Below are positions 24,293-33,700 of a stretch of 64,000 nucleotides of DNA, in pieces (positions within the stretch are counted from its first letter, which is position 1; each line of letters starts with the position of its first letter). This DNA comes from Agarophyton chilense. Taxonomy: Eukaryota; Rhodophyta; Florideophyceae; Gracilariales; Gracilariaceae. The stretch lies in the NCBI GenBank assembly GCA_030374765.1, contig JARGXX010000002.1:1054001-1118000 (forward strand), given 5' to 3'. Made by a program: the position numbers and the translations under genes. Below the pieces are notes generated by a model. The model saw only the letters and a program-made list of their open reading frames with translations. It made no database searches and was not told the origin of the DNA.

Positions 24293-26056
24293 ATGATGAC
24301 TCGAGGCAAAGCGAAAGCGAGGGGTACTCCGCGGGGTACTCCACGCGCCACTCCGCGAAAAGCTACATCGGGAAACAATCTGGCTGGTGGAGATAGGGTG
24401 GCGTTGTTCCTGGCGGATGGGACAGGGAAGAAGAAGGGTACTATGGTTGGCACTGCGGAGTTGAGAGGTGTTGGGGGCAGTGGAGCGGCCGGGAAGGCGC
24501 TTTGCAGAGCGATGCGTGGCCATACGTTGCGCGAGTCTGCGAAGCCGGGAGAGGACTTGGTGGCCATCTGGAGGACTGAAATTAAGGAGGGGATCAACTC
24601 CAAGTATCCGTACTCCTTCAAGGGAGCAGAGGAGCCGCCGGAGTTGCTGAAGGATATGGTGTCGGCAGGTATATACGCATGGGATACCTCGATGATGACA
24701 CGCGTCTCCTCTGTGCTGACTCCAGGGCCTCCTCGGCCGGAGACTCCCAAAAGCGCGACTCCCTCGAAGGAGTCTGCTACGCCTTTGAGGGGGAAGAGGG
24801 CACAGCCAACAACAGTGCCGCCGGCCATGAAGCAACCCGTCAAGCCGAAAAAGAGGGTCACCATAGAGGATGATTCTGATGAAGATGTTGTGGAGGTGGG
24901 GTCAGCGGTGAATGTACGCGGGGATTCGCACACCGGTCCCGAGTTGGAGTTGTTCGATGACGGCGATGCCGTTCCTTCGCAGGAAGTGGATAGGACTCTC
25001 GTGGAAATGAAGATCTCTGTTTCAGACTATGACCAGTGCCGCTTGATTGTGGACATAGATGACATACAAATCCCCGAGAAGACTGTCAGAAGTGTGAATG
25101 CGGAACACAAGGCGGCGACGATGGCAAAGTGCAAAACTTTTGGCTGGCTTGCGTCGGCAGGGTCGATTGCTGTTGCCATCGTCGGGGGAATGGAATTGGA
25201 TTTCAGTGAAATTGTTCACAATGGGAGGGTAGTGGTGCCTGTCATACTCATTGACGGTCATCACCGCGTCTTGGTTCTGCGAGATCTGAAGAATGATCCC
25301 TCTGAAGGGAGAAAGTGGTTGGAAATTGTGCGGTCTCTTGATGTCGTTCTTTGGAGACGCAAGGACCGGAAGCCTTTATCGCTGAACGAAGTGTTCGGTC
25401 TTGGTAATGTACTCAATGAAATGAGTTCAAATGTGTTGAAGATGAGTTTCGCTGACAAGGTTCATTCGACAGTGTCCTTCATTTGCAACTTGATTGACGG
25501 AAATAGAACCAAGTTGGCTGACCTTAGTCCGACACGGATAGCTGGGGCGCTGACGACAAGCGAAGCTATAGGAATCTACAGCTTGCGCCACTTGAATCGC
25601 TATGCGACTCTTGGGTTGAAATTCGTCAGGAGCGAAGGTCTCCTGGAGTTCTTTGAGAACGTATGCAAGGAGGGTCCAGTGCTAACGCTTGCGCATGTGT
25701 CGAGTGACTTGTTGTTAGGACTCGAAGACGAAATATTCCGTTTCGCAATCCGTTGTTTGCAGCTACATGTGAGGGTGAGGATGGGTTCTACGGGGAATAT
25801 GGGACGTTTCCAGGAGACGCGAAAGCAGTTCTTCCAATGCGCCATAGGAATGTTCCAACTATGCGAAAGGGCGGGAAAGGAGAAGGGTCTGACGGCGGGG
25901 AAGGTTCTAGACAGCACAATTGTGATGGGAAAGAACGAGGTGTCTTTAAGGGAGTACCTTTGCATGCAAACGGCGAAGATGGAGCTCAGTGGTCCGAAGC
26001 GGTTGTGGCCGGGGTTGGTGTCGAAGAGGATGAAAATCGCACGTGGACGAAGTTGA
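24293..26056 (+). CDS. ParB/sulfiredoxin-fold-like protein, 587 aa
   Basis: The N-terminal 240 residues are basic then acidic and low in complexity (repeated GTPRATPRK-like units, then DDSDEDVVEV). Residues 250-335 look like the ParB/Srx nucleotide-binding domain: DIDDIQIPEKTVRSVNAEH, then VPVILIDGHHRVLVLRDL with the DGHHR motif at 321-325, comparable to the GxHR box of ParB and sulfiredoxin families. The helical remainder is unrecognised. In bacteria, ParB proteins use CTP and load at palindromic parS sites; some eukaryotic relatives are nucleases or DNA-modification partners. An open stretch in another frame after the stop (about 26044-26136) could be a displaced C-terminus, so a late frame change is possible. 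Its upstream region is the palindrome array. Confidence 0.55.
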   Translation: MMTRGKAKARGTPRGTPRATPRKATSGNNLAGGDRVALFLADGTGKKKGTMVGTAELRGVGGSGAAGKALCRAMRGHTLRESAKPGEDLVAIWRTEIKEGINSKYPYSFKGAEEPPELLKDMVSAGIYAWDTSMMTRVSSVLTPGPPRPETPKSATPSKESATPLRGKRAQPTTVPPAMKQPVKPKKRVTIEDDSDEDVVEVGSAVNVRGDSHTGPELELFDDGDAVPSQEVDRTLVEMKISVSDYDQCRLIVDIDDIQIPEKTVRSVNAEHKAATMAKCKTFGWLASAGSIAVAIVGGMELDFSEIVHNGRVVVPVILIDGHHRVLVLRDLKNDPSEGRKWLEIVRSLDVVLWRRKDRKPLSLNEVFGLGNVLNEMSSNVLKMSFADKVHSTVSFICNLIDGNRTKLADLSPTRIAGALTTSEAIGIYSLRHLNRYATLGLKFVRSEGLLEFFENVCKEGPVLTLAHVSSDLLLGLEDEIFRFAIRCLQLHVRVRMGSTGNMGRFQETRKQFFQCAIGMFQLCERAGKEKGLTAGKVLDSTIVMGKNEVSLREYLCMQTAKMELSGPKRLWPGLVSKRMKIARGRS

Positions 26057-26309
26057 GAATGCGGTGGTGGACTTCTTCAACCTCAAATACCCTCCCGGTG
26101 GAACGCTGGAACCTAGTAAGCAAAAGGGCCAGTAAGGAGGTAGAAGGTACTGACGACTGCCTTGGTATGGATCTCCACCCAGAGCGGTCAAAAGTGACCA
26201 GTAAACTGCAAATGCAGATTAAACTGCAAATGCAGATTAAACTGCATTAAGTGGTCAAAACACTAAGATGCATGGAGTTCTTATTTCCAAATTTTTTTTT
26301 CAGGTGCCG

Positions 26310-26406
26310 AACTAGCGCAATCTGCAAAATTCTTAGATTTTTTGGCTTTTTATTTACAAAACTAGCTATCTAGCACACTTATCTAGCATTCCGAGAACAC
26401 AGACGA
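26310..26406. promoter_or_regulatory. Right subterminal region with duplicated terminus
   Basis: AACTAGC motifs at about 26319 and 26359 precede an extra copy of the terminal repeat (CTAGCATTCCGAGAACAC at 26383-26400), which is itself followed by CAG. The two termini are 26 bp apart. An earlier tandem motif, AAACTGCAAATGCAGATT, repeats at 26207-26247. Confidence 0.6.
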
Positions 26407-26425
26407 AACTAGCATTCCGAGAACA
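26407..26425 (-). repeat. Right terminal inverted repeat of copy B
   Basis: Exact complement of 13383-13401, followed by CAG. This outer copy is taken as the end because the match to the left terminus is one or two bases longer than that of the inner copy. Confidence 0.75.
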
Positions 26426-26428
26426 CAG

Positions 26429-27779
26429 AAGTGGCGATAGGGTAAATCATCGGCGCAAAGGGCTAAGGTGCTCTGCACATTTGCACGATCAGGAAACCAT
26501 ACATCACAACTCGTATATATTTGCTGGTGGGAACTGGGATACGATCTCTTCAGACTTGCATGTTCTCGCGGGGTCTTCACTTTGAGTAGCGGGGTGAATT
26601 TCCAAACGCCTGATCACGGGCGCATCATTCCTGGCCTGCTAGCAAACAGCAATGTGCTGTCATATAAAATAGGAGTGCGGCGTTCTGCGGCCGCCATCAC
26701 CGTCCAGTCTGTTTGATTCACTTCTACCGAGTAACGGCTCTCAATCAAATCTGTCGCTTGAGTAAAACATTGGTGCAAACTGAAATTGCGAAAGCAACAA
26801 TTCCTGTTCCCTTGACGCTTGTGTCTTTTGCTCTCCCCGTGTCGTTGTCTCGGTCGTCTTCAACCAAGATGCAGCCGTGAACGCGCTATGACTTGTGTCC
26901 TCTCCTCGCGAGCTGCGCGCCGCGCGCGAGCGATTTAAGTATGGTTTTTGAACAAGTCCTTGCACTGATCAACAAGCGGGAGCAGTTCAACTGGACGTTA
27001 CGCAACTCAATTGCAGGTTCTTCTTGGTCATTTTCTCTCATTGACTACATGAAAGCTCGATACGCTGGTACTATAACGCTTCGCAGTCTATCTAACTAAT
27101 ATTGGCAAGGTAAAAATAAATGTTTTGAGAACAACATTTCAATTTTTAGTACGAAGCTATAGTGTTTTAAACTACCACGCGATGGCATCAGAGCGACTTA
27201 ACCGGAAAAAAATAAAGTCCCATTCAGCTCACCACCACTTCCCGAAAACCAATCCTAGCCTAAAAACCCATTAATTTCCAACAACCAGGTCAACTACTAA
27301 TATCCAAACTAATCTGCATATTGAGATATAGGTTCCGAGCTCTAAGTTGATATTACAGGAGACAGTTTTCTGTTATAACGATTTTTTCAGAAAACTAATT
27401 CCGAGTGTCAGAATTCTGCGAGTCGTGTGCAGAATTCTGACGAGCTGACTTCAAAGAAAACGATTTTCAGCTTGAGTTTCCACATGATGATCCAGACCAC
27501 TAGCCCAATCTGGCGGCGGTACGTTTAAAGATGTGTATGCTCTGGTGTAAACCGCCTCAAATGACTGCCTTTGGGCCGGGGTTATTTCGTTGAGCGCTTG
27601 GTATAATTTGTGTGGTTGAATTTATCTCTTAAAATTCTTATCGCTTTGCCAACGACCTCGACATTTTATTTCCTGGTCAGGGAGGCGAGCATAAAGCTTG
27701 TTGGTAGTCGCTCCGCCGTATCTAGGCATGTGTGGAGAAATTGAAAATGGAATTTCTAGACGTTCGACCGCTCTTCGGA
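26429..27779. other. No gene seen; two inverted repeats
   Basis: Only short open frames. An inverted repeat with perfect 13-bp arms (GTCAGAATTCTGC) lies at 27407-27419 and 27429-27441, and a 9-bp one (AGTTTTCTG) just before it at about 27364-27396. These may belong to the 3' end of the retroelement fossil to the right. Confidence 0.4.
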
Positions 27780-30600
27780 GGCCGGCCCAAAACCGGCCCG
27801 GTTAATATGGGAAAAGAACTTATGCTTCTACCAACTTCATTCTTCTAACCAATTTGTTCACCAGAACTGCCAAAAAATACGGCCTTATCGGGACTGATTC
27901 GTTACCGCCACGTTTTACTATCGCAATATTGAGCATGCCGTAGTGCAGCCACTTTTCGGTTAGCAGGAACATGGTGACATCCAATACTTTTACCTGCAAT
28001 AAGTCCCCTAGCCTGAGATACCTATCAAACAGCAGCAACAATCCTACATCAAGGTCCGGATCCCCGTGTTAGAAACGATCCAATGCCAGTCCATATACAA
28101 CTATTTCCGGACATACGCCAAAATGAAAGTTAGGGCGCGATGCTGTCCAGACCTGTATACTTTGATTTGCCAATACCAATTTCGCGCTGAGTTCGAGGAG
28201 AAAAAATTCCAACGCTGATTCTGCCTGAGCTACAACTCCTGCCTTCAATTACTGATTACCATGAAAAAAATCAATGCAATACCTCGTGAACAATTTATCG
28301 ACTTCTTTTGGCTTCTTACGTCGACGGCGAGCGACTGGTTGTTGCAACAGCCACTCCAGGAAAAACCAAGGTTCTTACGGTATCATTGCAGTGTTGCCGT
28401 ATTAAACCGTCGACGAGCTAGATCAAAAAGCCCGTGACGGTTTATCGGATGGATTCTTCCCACTAGGGACATAAAAATAATCCATTGTCAGGTCACCAAC
28501 CAGTACCAACGCGGCAACGCGTCTGCAAATGTGGTTAAAGATTCGCTTATTGCTACTTCCCTTTAGAAAAGCTTCAAGAAGCGACTGGTTATCAATGAAC
28601 ATAATAATCCGTGTTTGATAATTATCCCGATTCCGAAGAAGCCAACGCAGACCAAGAATGACTGCCTCGCCTTCTAGAATATGTATCGGGTGTTTTTTCT
28701 TCCATCGGTGTCATATCGCAGTTTTCCATTTCTGTTCTTCAACCCATTCAATCCGATCTGATCCCTCGCAAATTTTTAAAGGATCTCGGCACTCGGTGTA
28801 AACTACTCCTTCACCAATTATGCTTGCGTCTGTACAAATTATTGTCTTGTTGAACTGCTTAGACATATTAATCCGGATCAAAGGTGCTGGTTGTGAAGGA
28901 GCAACGACTACGTTTGAGTCCTGTGAGCCGCCAGGGCCTGAGGTATCTTACAGATTCCACGTGGACTGGCCGACCTTCGCTGTACATATTTAGATAATTA
29001 TTTTATTTTGTTTATTGTAACAGGATAGCTTTACCGTGCCCGGGAGATCCCAGCGCCTCGCCATCGACATTTACTTGGCTCGAGTGACGCTTCTCCCTTA
29101 GAATCAAGTAGGCACCGTTAGGATACTGAATTACCCCCTTCGGTACACTAGTTCCACCAATTGGTTTTCAAGCCGTCGTTTTCGTAACTCCGAACTGTCG
29201 GACTACGCAGTAAACGCCCGTCCATTACTCAAAGTTCTCTGGGAGTGCTGCAGTCAAGGATACAAACATTAAGACCCGCTCTAACACGCAACTTCAGGTT
29301 TAGAACAGTACGTGGACCCACCAGTCATTGCGTTGCACTAGCTTTAATAATTATTACAGCTCCTTCCGGCTGACTGCATTGCCGCCAACATATTCTTTGG
29401 TGGAGGACGTAACCGTATATATCCTTTCGAAGACCGAATAAAGCGGCCTCCTTAAGAGCATAAACCACGCCCATTTTCCAACTATGCTTTGTACTCCTCG
29501 CACCTTCCATGTCTTCTTTTTCAACACTTTTCCTGTAATTGTTATCAGCGTTCTCATTTTTTCTCGCTTTGGCATCAATATGCCAAAAATTTCGACTTCA
29601 ATTCCCAGGACTTCTGTGCTCTCTTCTTCCGCAGGCCATGATACTTTTGTCGTCTGCGGAGGCAAAGAGCTACGCTCGGAATCCTTTATCACAGCTCGCG
29701 AGTTTCTTTCCGTCATCTCCTTGCTCGTTTTCATTGAAAAATAATCATCCACGTAAGCTCCAAATTTGTATTCGCCAACGGATATTGAAATCGCTACCCA
29801 GTCGTTCATAGAAAGTTAGCGAGAGCTAGAATTTCTAAAAGGATTTTCTGAGCTACAAAGGCAAATTGGGACCACCCCGTGATCATTGAAAGTATAACGG
29901 GGAATAGTTTTTTCCGTCCAACTTCGATTGGTGATAAACCGAAATACGTACTCATCCATCTCGGTAATTTCATTCGATGATATTGGTTGTCCATATCTGA
30001 CTTTCCACCACAAAGCGATCGTCCTGCCGGGATTTGTAATCTCGCTAGATGTACTGGGTTAGGAAGCTCGATCTTTGGTGGGTCAATAAACTGAAGATTA
30101 GCGTTCTGGCGTCAAGTATAAGCCTTATTTTTTCCTCTTTTTTGGGAGCGCAAAAATGCTATTCACAACTTTCGGTTTTCTTTCCCTCAGATCTACTAAA
30201 CCGCCTTCAACCAGTTCCCTAACCAGTGCCATGTAGTCTTTTGTATTCACTCCGCCAAACGGCTTCTTCGCTCCTTTCACCTCTTCATCTTCTCGAATAA
30301 TATTTCTAGTCATGTATAGTAGCTGTATATCTCCCGGTAGTAATGAGATAGTATCAGCCGAGGCTGCCAGACTATTTTCTGGCAATGATACTCGGTCCGG
30401 ATTTAGCCAGACCCATTGATGTGGGTCATTGTATTCCAACGTAGAATCAACCTTCCTCACGGACTTCTCCGCAACCAAATAATTCCGGCGAATTGAGTCC
30501 GTCCCGATGCTTTTCAAGATATTGCTCGCCAGGCTTTGGACAGCGTTTCTCTCTTGTGCAGGTAGAAAAGGGTAGATATGCCTGGCACACAAGCAATGAA
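27780..30600 (-). mobile_element. DIRS-like tyrosine-recombinase retroelement, broken fossil
   Basis: Reading leftward on the minus strand, the parts are: an N-terminal reverse transcriptase region (about 30592-30125), a reverse transcriptase core with a YVDDY box (about 29809-29354), an RNase H domain (about 28700-28440, with HILEGEAVILGLRW and YVPSGKNPSDKPSR), and a tyrosine-recombinase-like segment (about 28041-27820, with YLRLGDLLQVKV). This order is that of DIRS-type elements, which integrate by a recombinase rather than a DDE integrase. The copy is broken in many places and is old. Its ends were not defined. Confidence 0.6.
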
Positions 30601-31300
30601 GCCCACTTCCAAGTCCCTCAGGTATACTTTGAATTTTCTTCTTGCGTTTCCACTTTTATCGTTGTCGTGCGCTTGCTTCCCCGTCCTGTACATCAGACGC
30701 CCCTGAAATAGGAAGCACGTACCGGAAATAATAATCCCTACGCAGGGTCTGGATTAAAACAACACCGTATCGTCATGAACAACCTTCACGCTATCCACAT
30801 TTCCAACGCAAACGTCAACTCTCGCAAGAATCACAGCACCACCATCGCTGGTTGTAATTCCCTTTGACAAACAGGTCCAATGAAATGCTTTCGGATCCTA
30901 TCCCCGAGATTCTTCGCACAAAAGGAAGCATTCATAACTGCGATCATCACCAGACAAAGAGAAGCTTGTCGTGTAAAAGAACACAAATGTGCTCTGCCAA
31001 AATGTGGTTCAGAGTGATCGCTTTCAAACCAGAATTGACAACGACTGTGCAGCGATTGATAATATCATGATGCCATCATGCATAACTGTATAGTCCAATA
31101 AAAAGCTCAGGCCAGTAAGAGTATCCTCTATTTTAACAATAAGACTGTTGTTTCTTACGTAGTATCAGTGTAAAAAGCTGGCATGGGCGGAGGCATCAAC
31201 ACCTTTCCTTCGACGATGTGGTGTCTCCTATATTCTATCGGACACACAGTTGAACCATCTGAAGAAGACGTTACTTTGAATGACGGGTTTCGATAATCGC
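30601..31300. other. No gene seen
   Basis: AT-rich sequence with scattered short frames. I see no domain or repeat beyond what flanks it. Confidence 0.3.
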
Positions 31301-31414
31301 CAGCACCCTGATCAGACAGTACCCTGAGCAGGAAAGACCCTGATCGGAAAGGACCCCGATCAGAAAGGACCCTGATTATAAAGGACCCTGATCAGAAAGC
31401 ACCCTGGTTAGAAA
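31301..31414. repeat. 16-bp tandem repeat, about seven units
   Basis: Degenerate units of the form CAGAAAGGACCCTGAT follow one another with a 16-bp period. The middle units are most alike. Confidence 0.8.
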
Positions 31415-31699
31415 ACTCGATCAACTTCATGATCTTACTCATTATCTTAGGATCCAAAGCGCCCTAGTTAGTGGCCTGCTCCTGGATATTGAGATCTGGA
31501 AAAGAGCCAGCAATGAGGCTGTATATAGAATTAGAGACACGAGACAAAATCGTTGGGCTAGAAGACGTTCTCATGACACACTGATTCCTCTCTGCCATGG
31601 GTGCAGCAACAGATTGGTGCGACGTGAGTAGTTACCCTTTCGCAGGTCTGGTGAGCGATGGGAAGAAGAAATGCCACGAAGTTCGGCGACATTTACCAT

Positions 31700-32030
31700 A
31701 CTAGCAGCTCATAGAGATCTCCTCATGCCAAGACCGTGGGGACGGCGGGTGTGGGTGAGATGGCGGTGGTGAAGTGGAAGGAGACGGCGGGTGTAAATAG
31801 AGCGTAGCGGTGATGGCGGTGGCGCGGCGGGAGGGGAGGCCGAGTGTCGGTGGGTCCGTTCGAGCGGATCGGGAATGGAGGAGTCGCGCCGGGAGGGTGG
31901 CTGGGGTCGGTGGCTCGGGACAGCCAAGCGGGGATGGCGGGAGCGCGACCGGAGGGGAAGGCACGCAAGGTGAAGAATGGAACGGCGGGATGGCGTGGGG
32001 GCGTGTGTCGGGTGTAAGCACAGCTACTGT
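31700..32030. other. GC-rich island, G-rich on plus
   Basis: A locally GC-rich, purine-biased stretch with GGCGG and GGCGGGTG repeats. Frames open on both strands reflect composition. No gene is supported. Confidence 0.4.
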
Positions 32031-32599
32031 ACGTCCAGTTACTGAATTCAGCCAATCAAACTATAATATAAATATAAAATTTTATTTCAATTTGGTCCTT
32101 GCATTTCTCAGCCAAAGGATGATAAAATTGGTCAACATTATCAATGGAGTGGCGGATTGCTCGAGTGAAGTGAAGCCCAGAGCCGTTCGGAGCCTGGGAA
32201 AGAGTATGATCAAGAGCTCCTAATTTTGGTCAGACGACTAATTTGAGTCGCTTGACAATGGAATTTGTCAAAAATTTCAAAAATTTCAAGGTCTGGACTT
32301 TTCCTAGCTGTTCTAGCGAAAAAACTGCTCATCCGATTCATATCTTGACAGCAGCGATAGTTTTGGCGGGCTTTGTTCCATCGACAACCAACTTCTGGAC
32401 TGCTGAGGCCGTCCTATTCGCCCTCAAATTCTCTGGGGATTATCGCAATAGCACATTCTGTTCAAAGCCTAAAACCAATAGCCCTTATGCTGTGCAAGCG
32501 CGTTTCTGCCCCCAAACAAGGCGTGCTTTGCAATGAGTAAGCTGGAGCAATAGCCGAGCTTCAAACCTCCGCAATATCTATCCGAAATTGTCCGCGAAT

Positions 32600-33700
32600 A
32601 CACAAAGTGTCGTACTATTCTTTGCAGCGAATACACAGCCATAATAAAAAAACGCCAAAGACAAGAGACAAAAAGGCACTGTTCAACCCCCAGGAAGTAA
32701 CAGTCATCCAAAAATCACTCCTATGCTTTTCGAACAAGAGTACGCCACTTTCCAGAGACTATTTCAAGGATCACGTTCAGCACTTTGTCGAGTCTCTGCC
32801 GTAGCAACGTAGTACAAAACTCCCATTCATTAATGATCGCCCAGGAAATGGATTTGTGTGAAACTTCTTGCGAAGACACCAAGATCTGTCTCTGAAGAGA
32901 AGGTCACAACTTGAAAAGCCACGCCAACACGCAATGTCCGCAATCAATCTTGCAAAAATTACGCTAGGTTGAGGCAATAATTCCACGAGTACAGAATAAT
33001 ATCCCCTGAGCAAGTGTTTAACAACGACTAGAGTAGATTTTCGACCCGGACTGCAGCGCGATCTAGGACTGAAGCTCTTTTCGACTCACGTGGACGCAGC
33101 GATTCTGTCGAGTTGAAATGGTCTACAAATGCAAAGCACGTTACTATTATGGCCCTCGTCTCTACCGATGAACCAGCATGGTGCCTACTCGCAGTACTTC
33201 CCGGAAAGCAGGCAAAGTACAGAAAAAAACTGACGGAACCATTGATTCGCCTTCCAATTTCTTACCACCAAACTCGTACTGCTTCTAAGTAGAAAAAGCG
33301 GGAGTAGACACAGAGATATTCTACTATTGTGGTCAGAAGTTTGTGGAAGAAACACAAATGCTTCGACGTAAGTACAGAAATATTGTGCTTGCATTCAACG
33401 GCAATGGTGCGCATGTGTCATTCAAAGTTTTTCAGCTCTCCAGAGAAAATAGGATCGTAGTAGTCGGTTTGCCTTACCATAAAAGCCACCGAACTCAGCC
33501 GCTTGACTACTCCGTGTTTTCGGTGTACAAAAAAGTGTTTCGGAGTAAACTTAATCGGTGAAACCTGGTGGTGAAAGAGGTTGTCAAATATGATATACAA
33601 GCTGTGTGTGAACTTCCTAAAAGCTCGTATAATCAGTCTTTTACGTTCCAAAACATAATAAGTAGATTCAAGGCTTTTAGATTATGAGACAAACCGACTG
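32600..33700 (+). pseudogene. pogo-like (Tc1/mariner group) transposase relic
   Basis: Plus-strand frames contain the DDE core of pogo/Tigger/jerky-type transposases: SPEQVFNND near 33000, KHVTIMALVSTDEPAW and LPGKQAKYRKK near 33130-33230, then NIVLAFNGNGAHVS near 33370 and LPYHKSHRTQPLDYSVFSVYKK near 33470. The family norm for the third block is LDGHGSHxS, so the second catalytic Asp is Asn here. Stops and at least one frame change separate the blocks. No terminal repeats were found. It is an old DNA transposon. Confidence 0.6.

Larger units (their letters stand above)
13383..26425. mobile_element. Copy B: 13-kb Plavaka-like transposon with epigenetic cargo
   Basis: The ends are a 19-bp perfect inverted repeat, TGTTCTCGGAATGCTAGTT at 13383-13401 and its complement at 26407-26425, each flanked by CAG (13380-13382 and 26426-26428). 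This is a plausible 3-bp target duplication, as in the CACTA group. Short AACTAGC or GCTAGTT motifs cluster inside both ends, typical of subterminal transposase sites. Between the ends lie a transposase (+), a coiled-coil gene (-), a DNA methyltransferase-SET gene (-), a palindrome array and a ParB-like gene (+). The first two genes converge and the last two diverge. The element is a close relative of the older copy A, but copy A shows no sign of the last two genes. The Plavaka assignment comes from recalled family motifs, not from a search. Confidence 0.75.

Noticed and set aside
31701-32223. Overlapping frames in the GC-rich island
   Set aside because: Open on both strands because of composition; low complexity and no motif.
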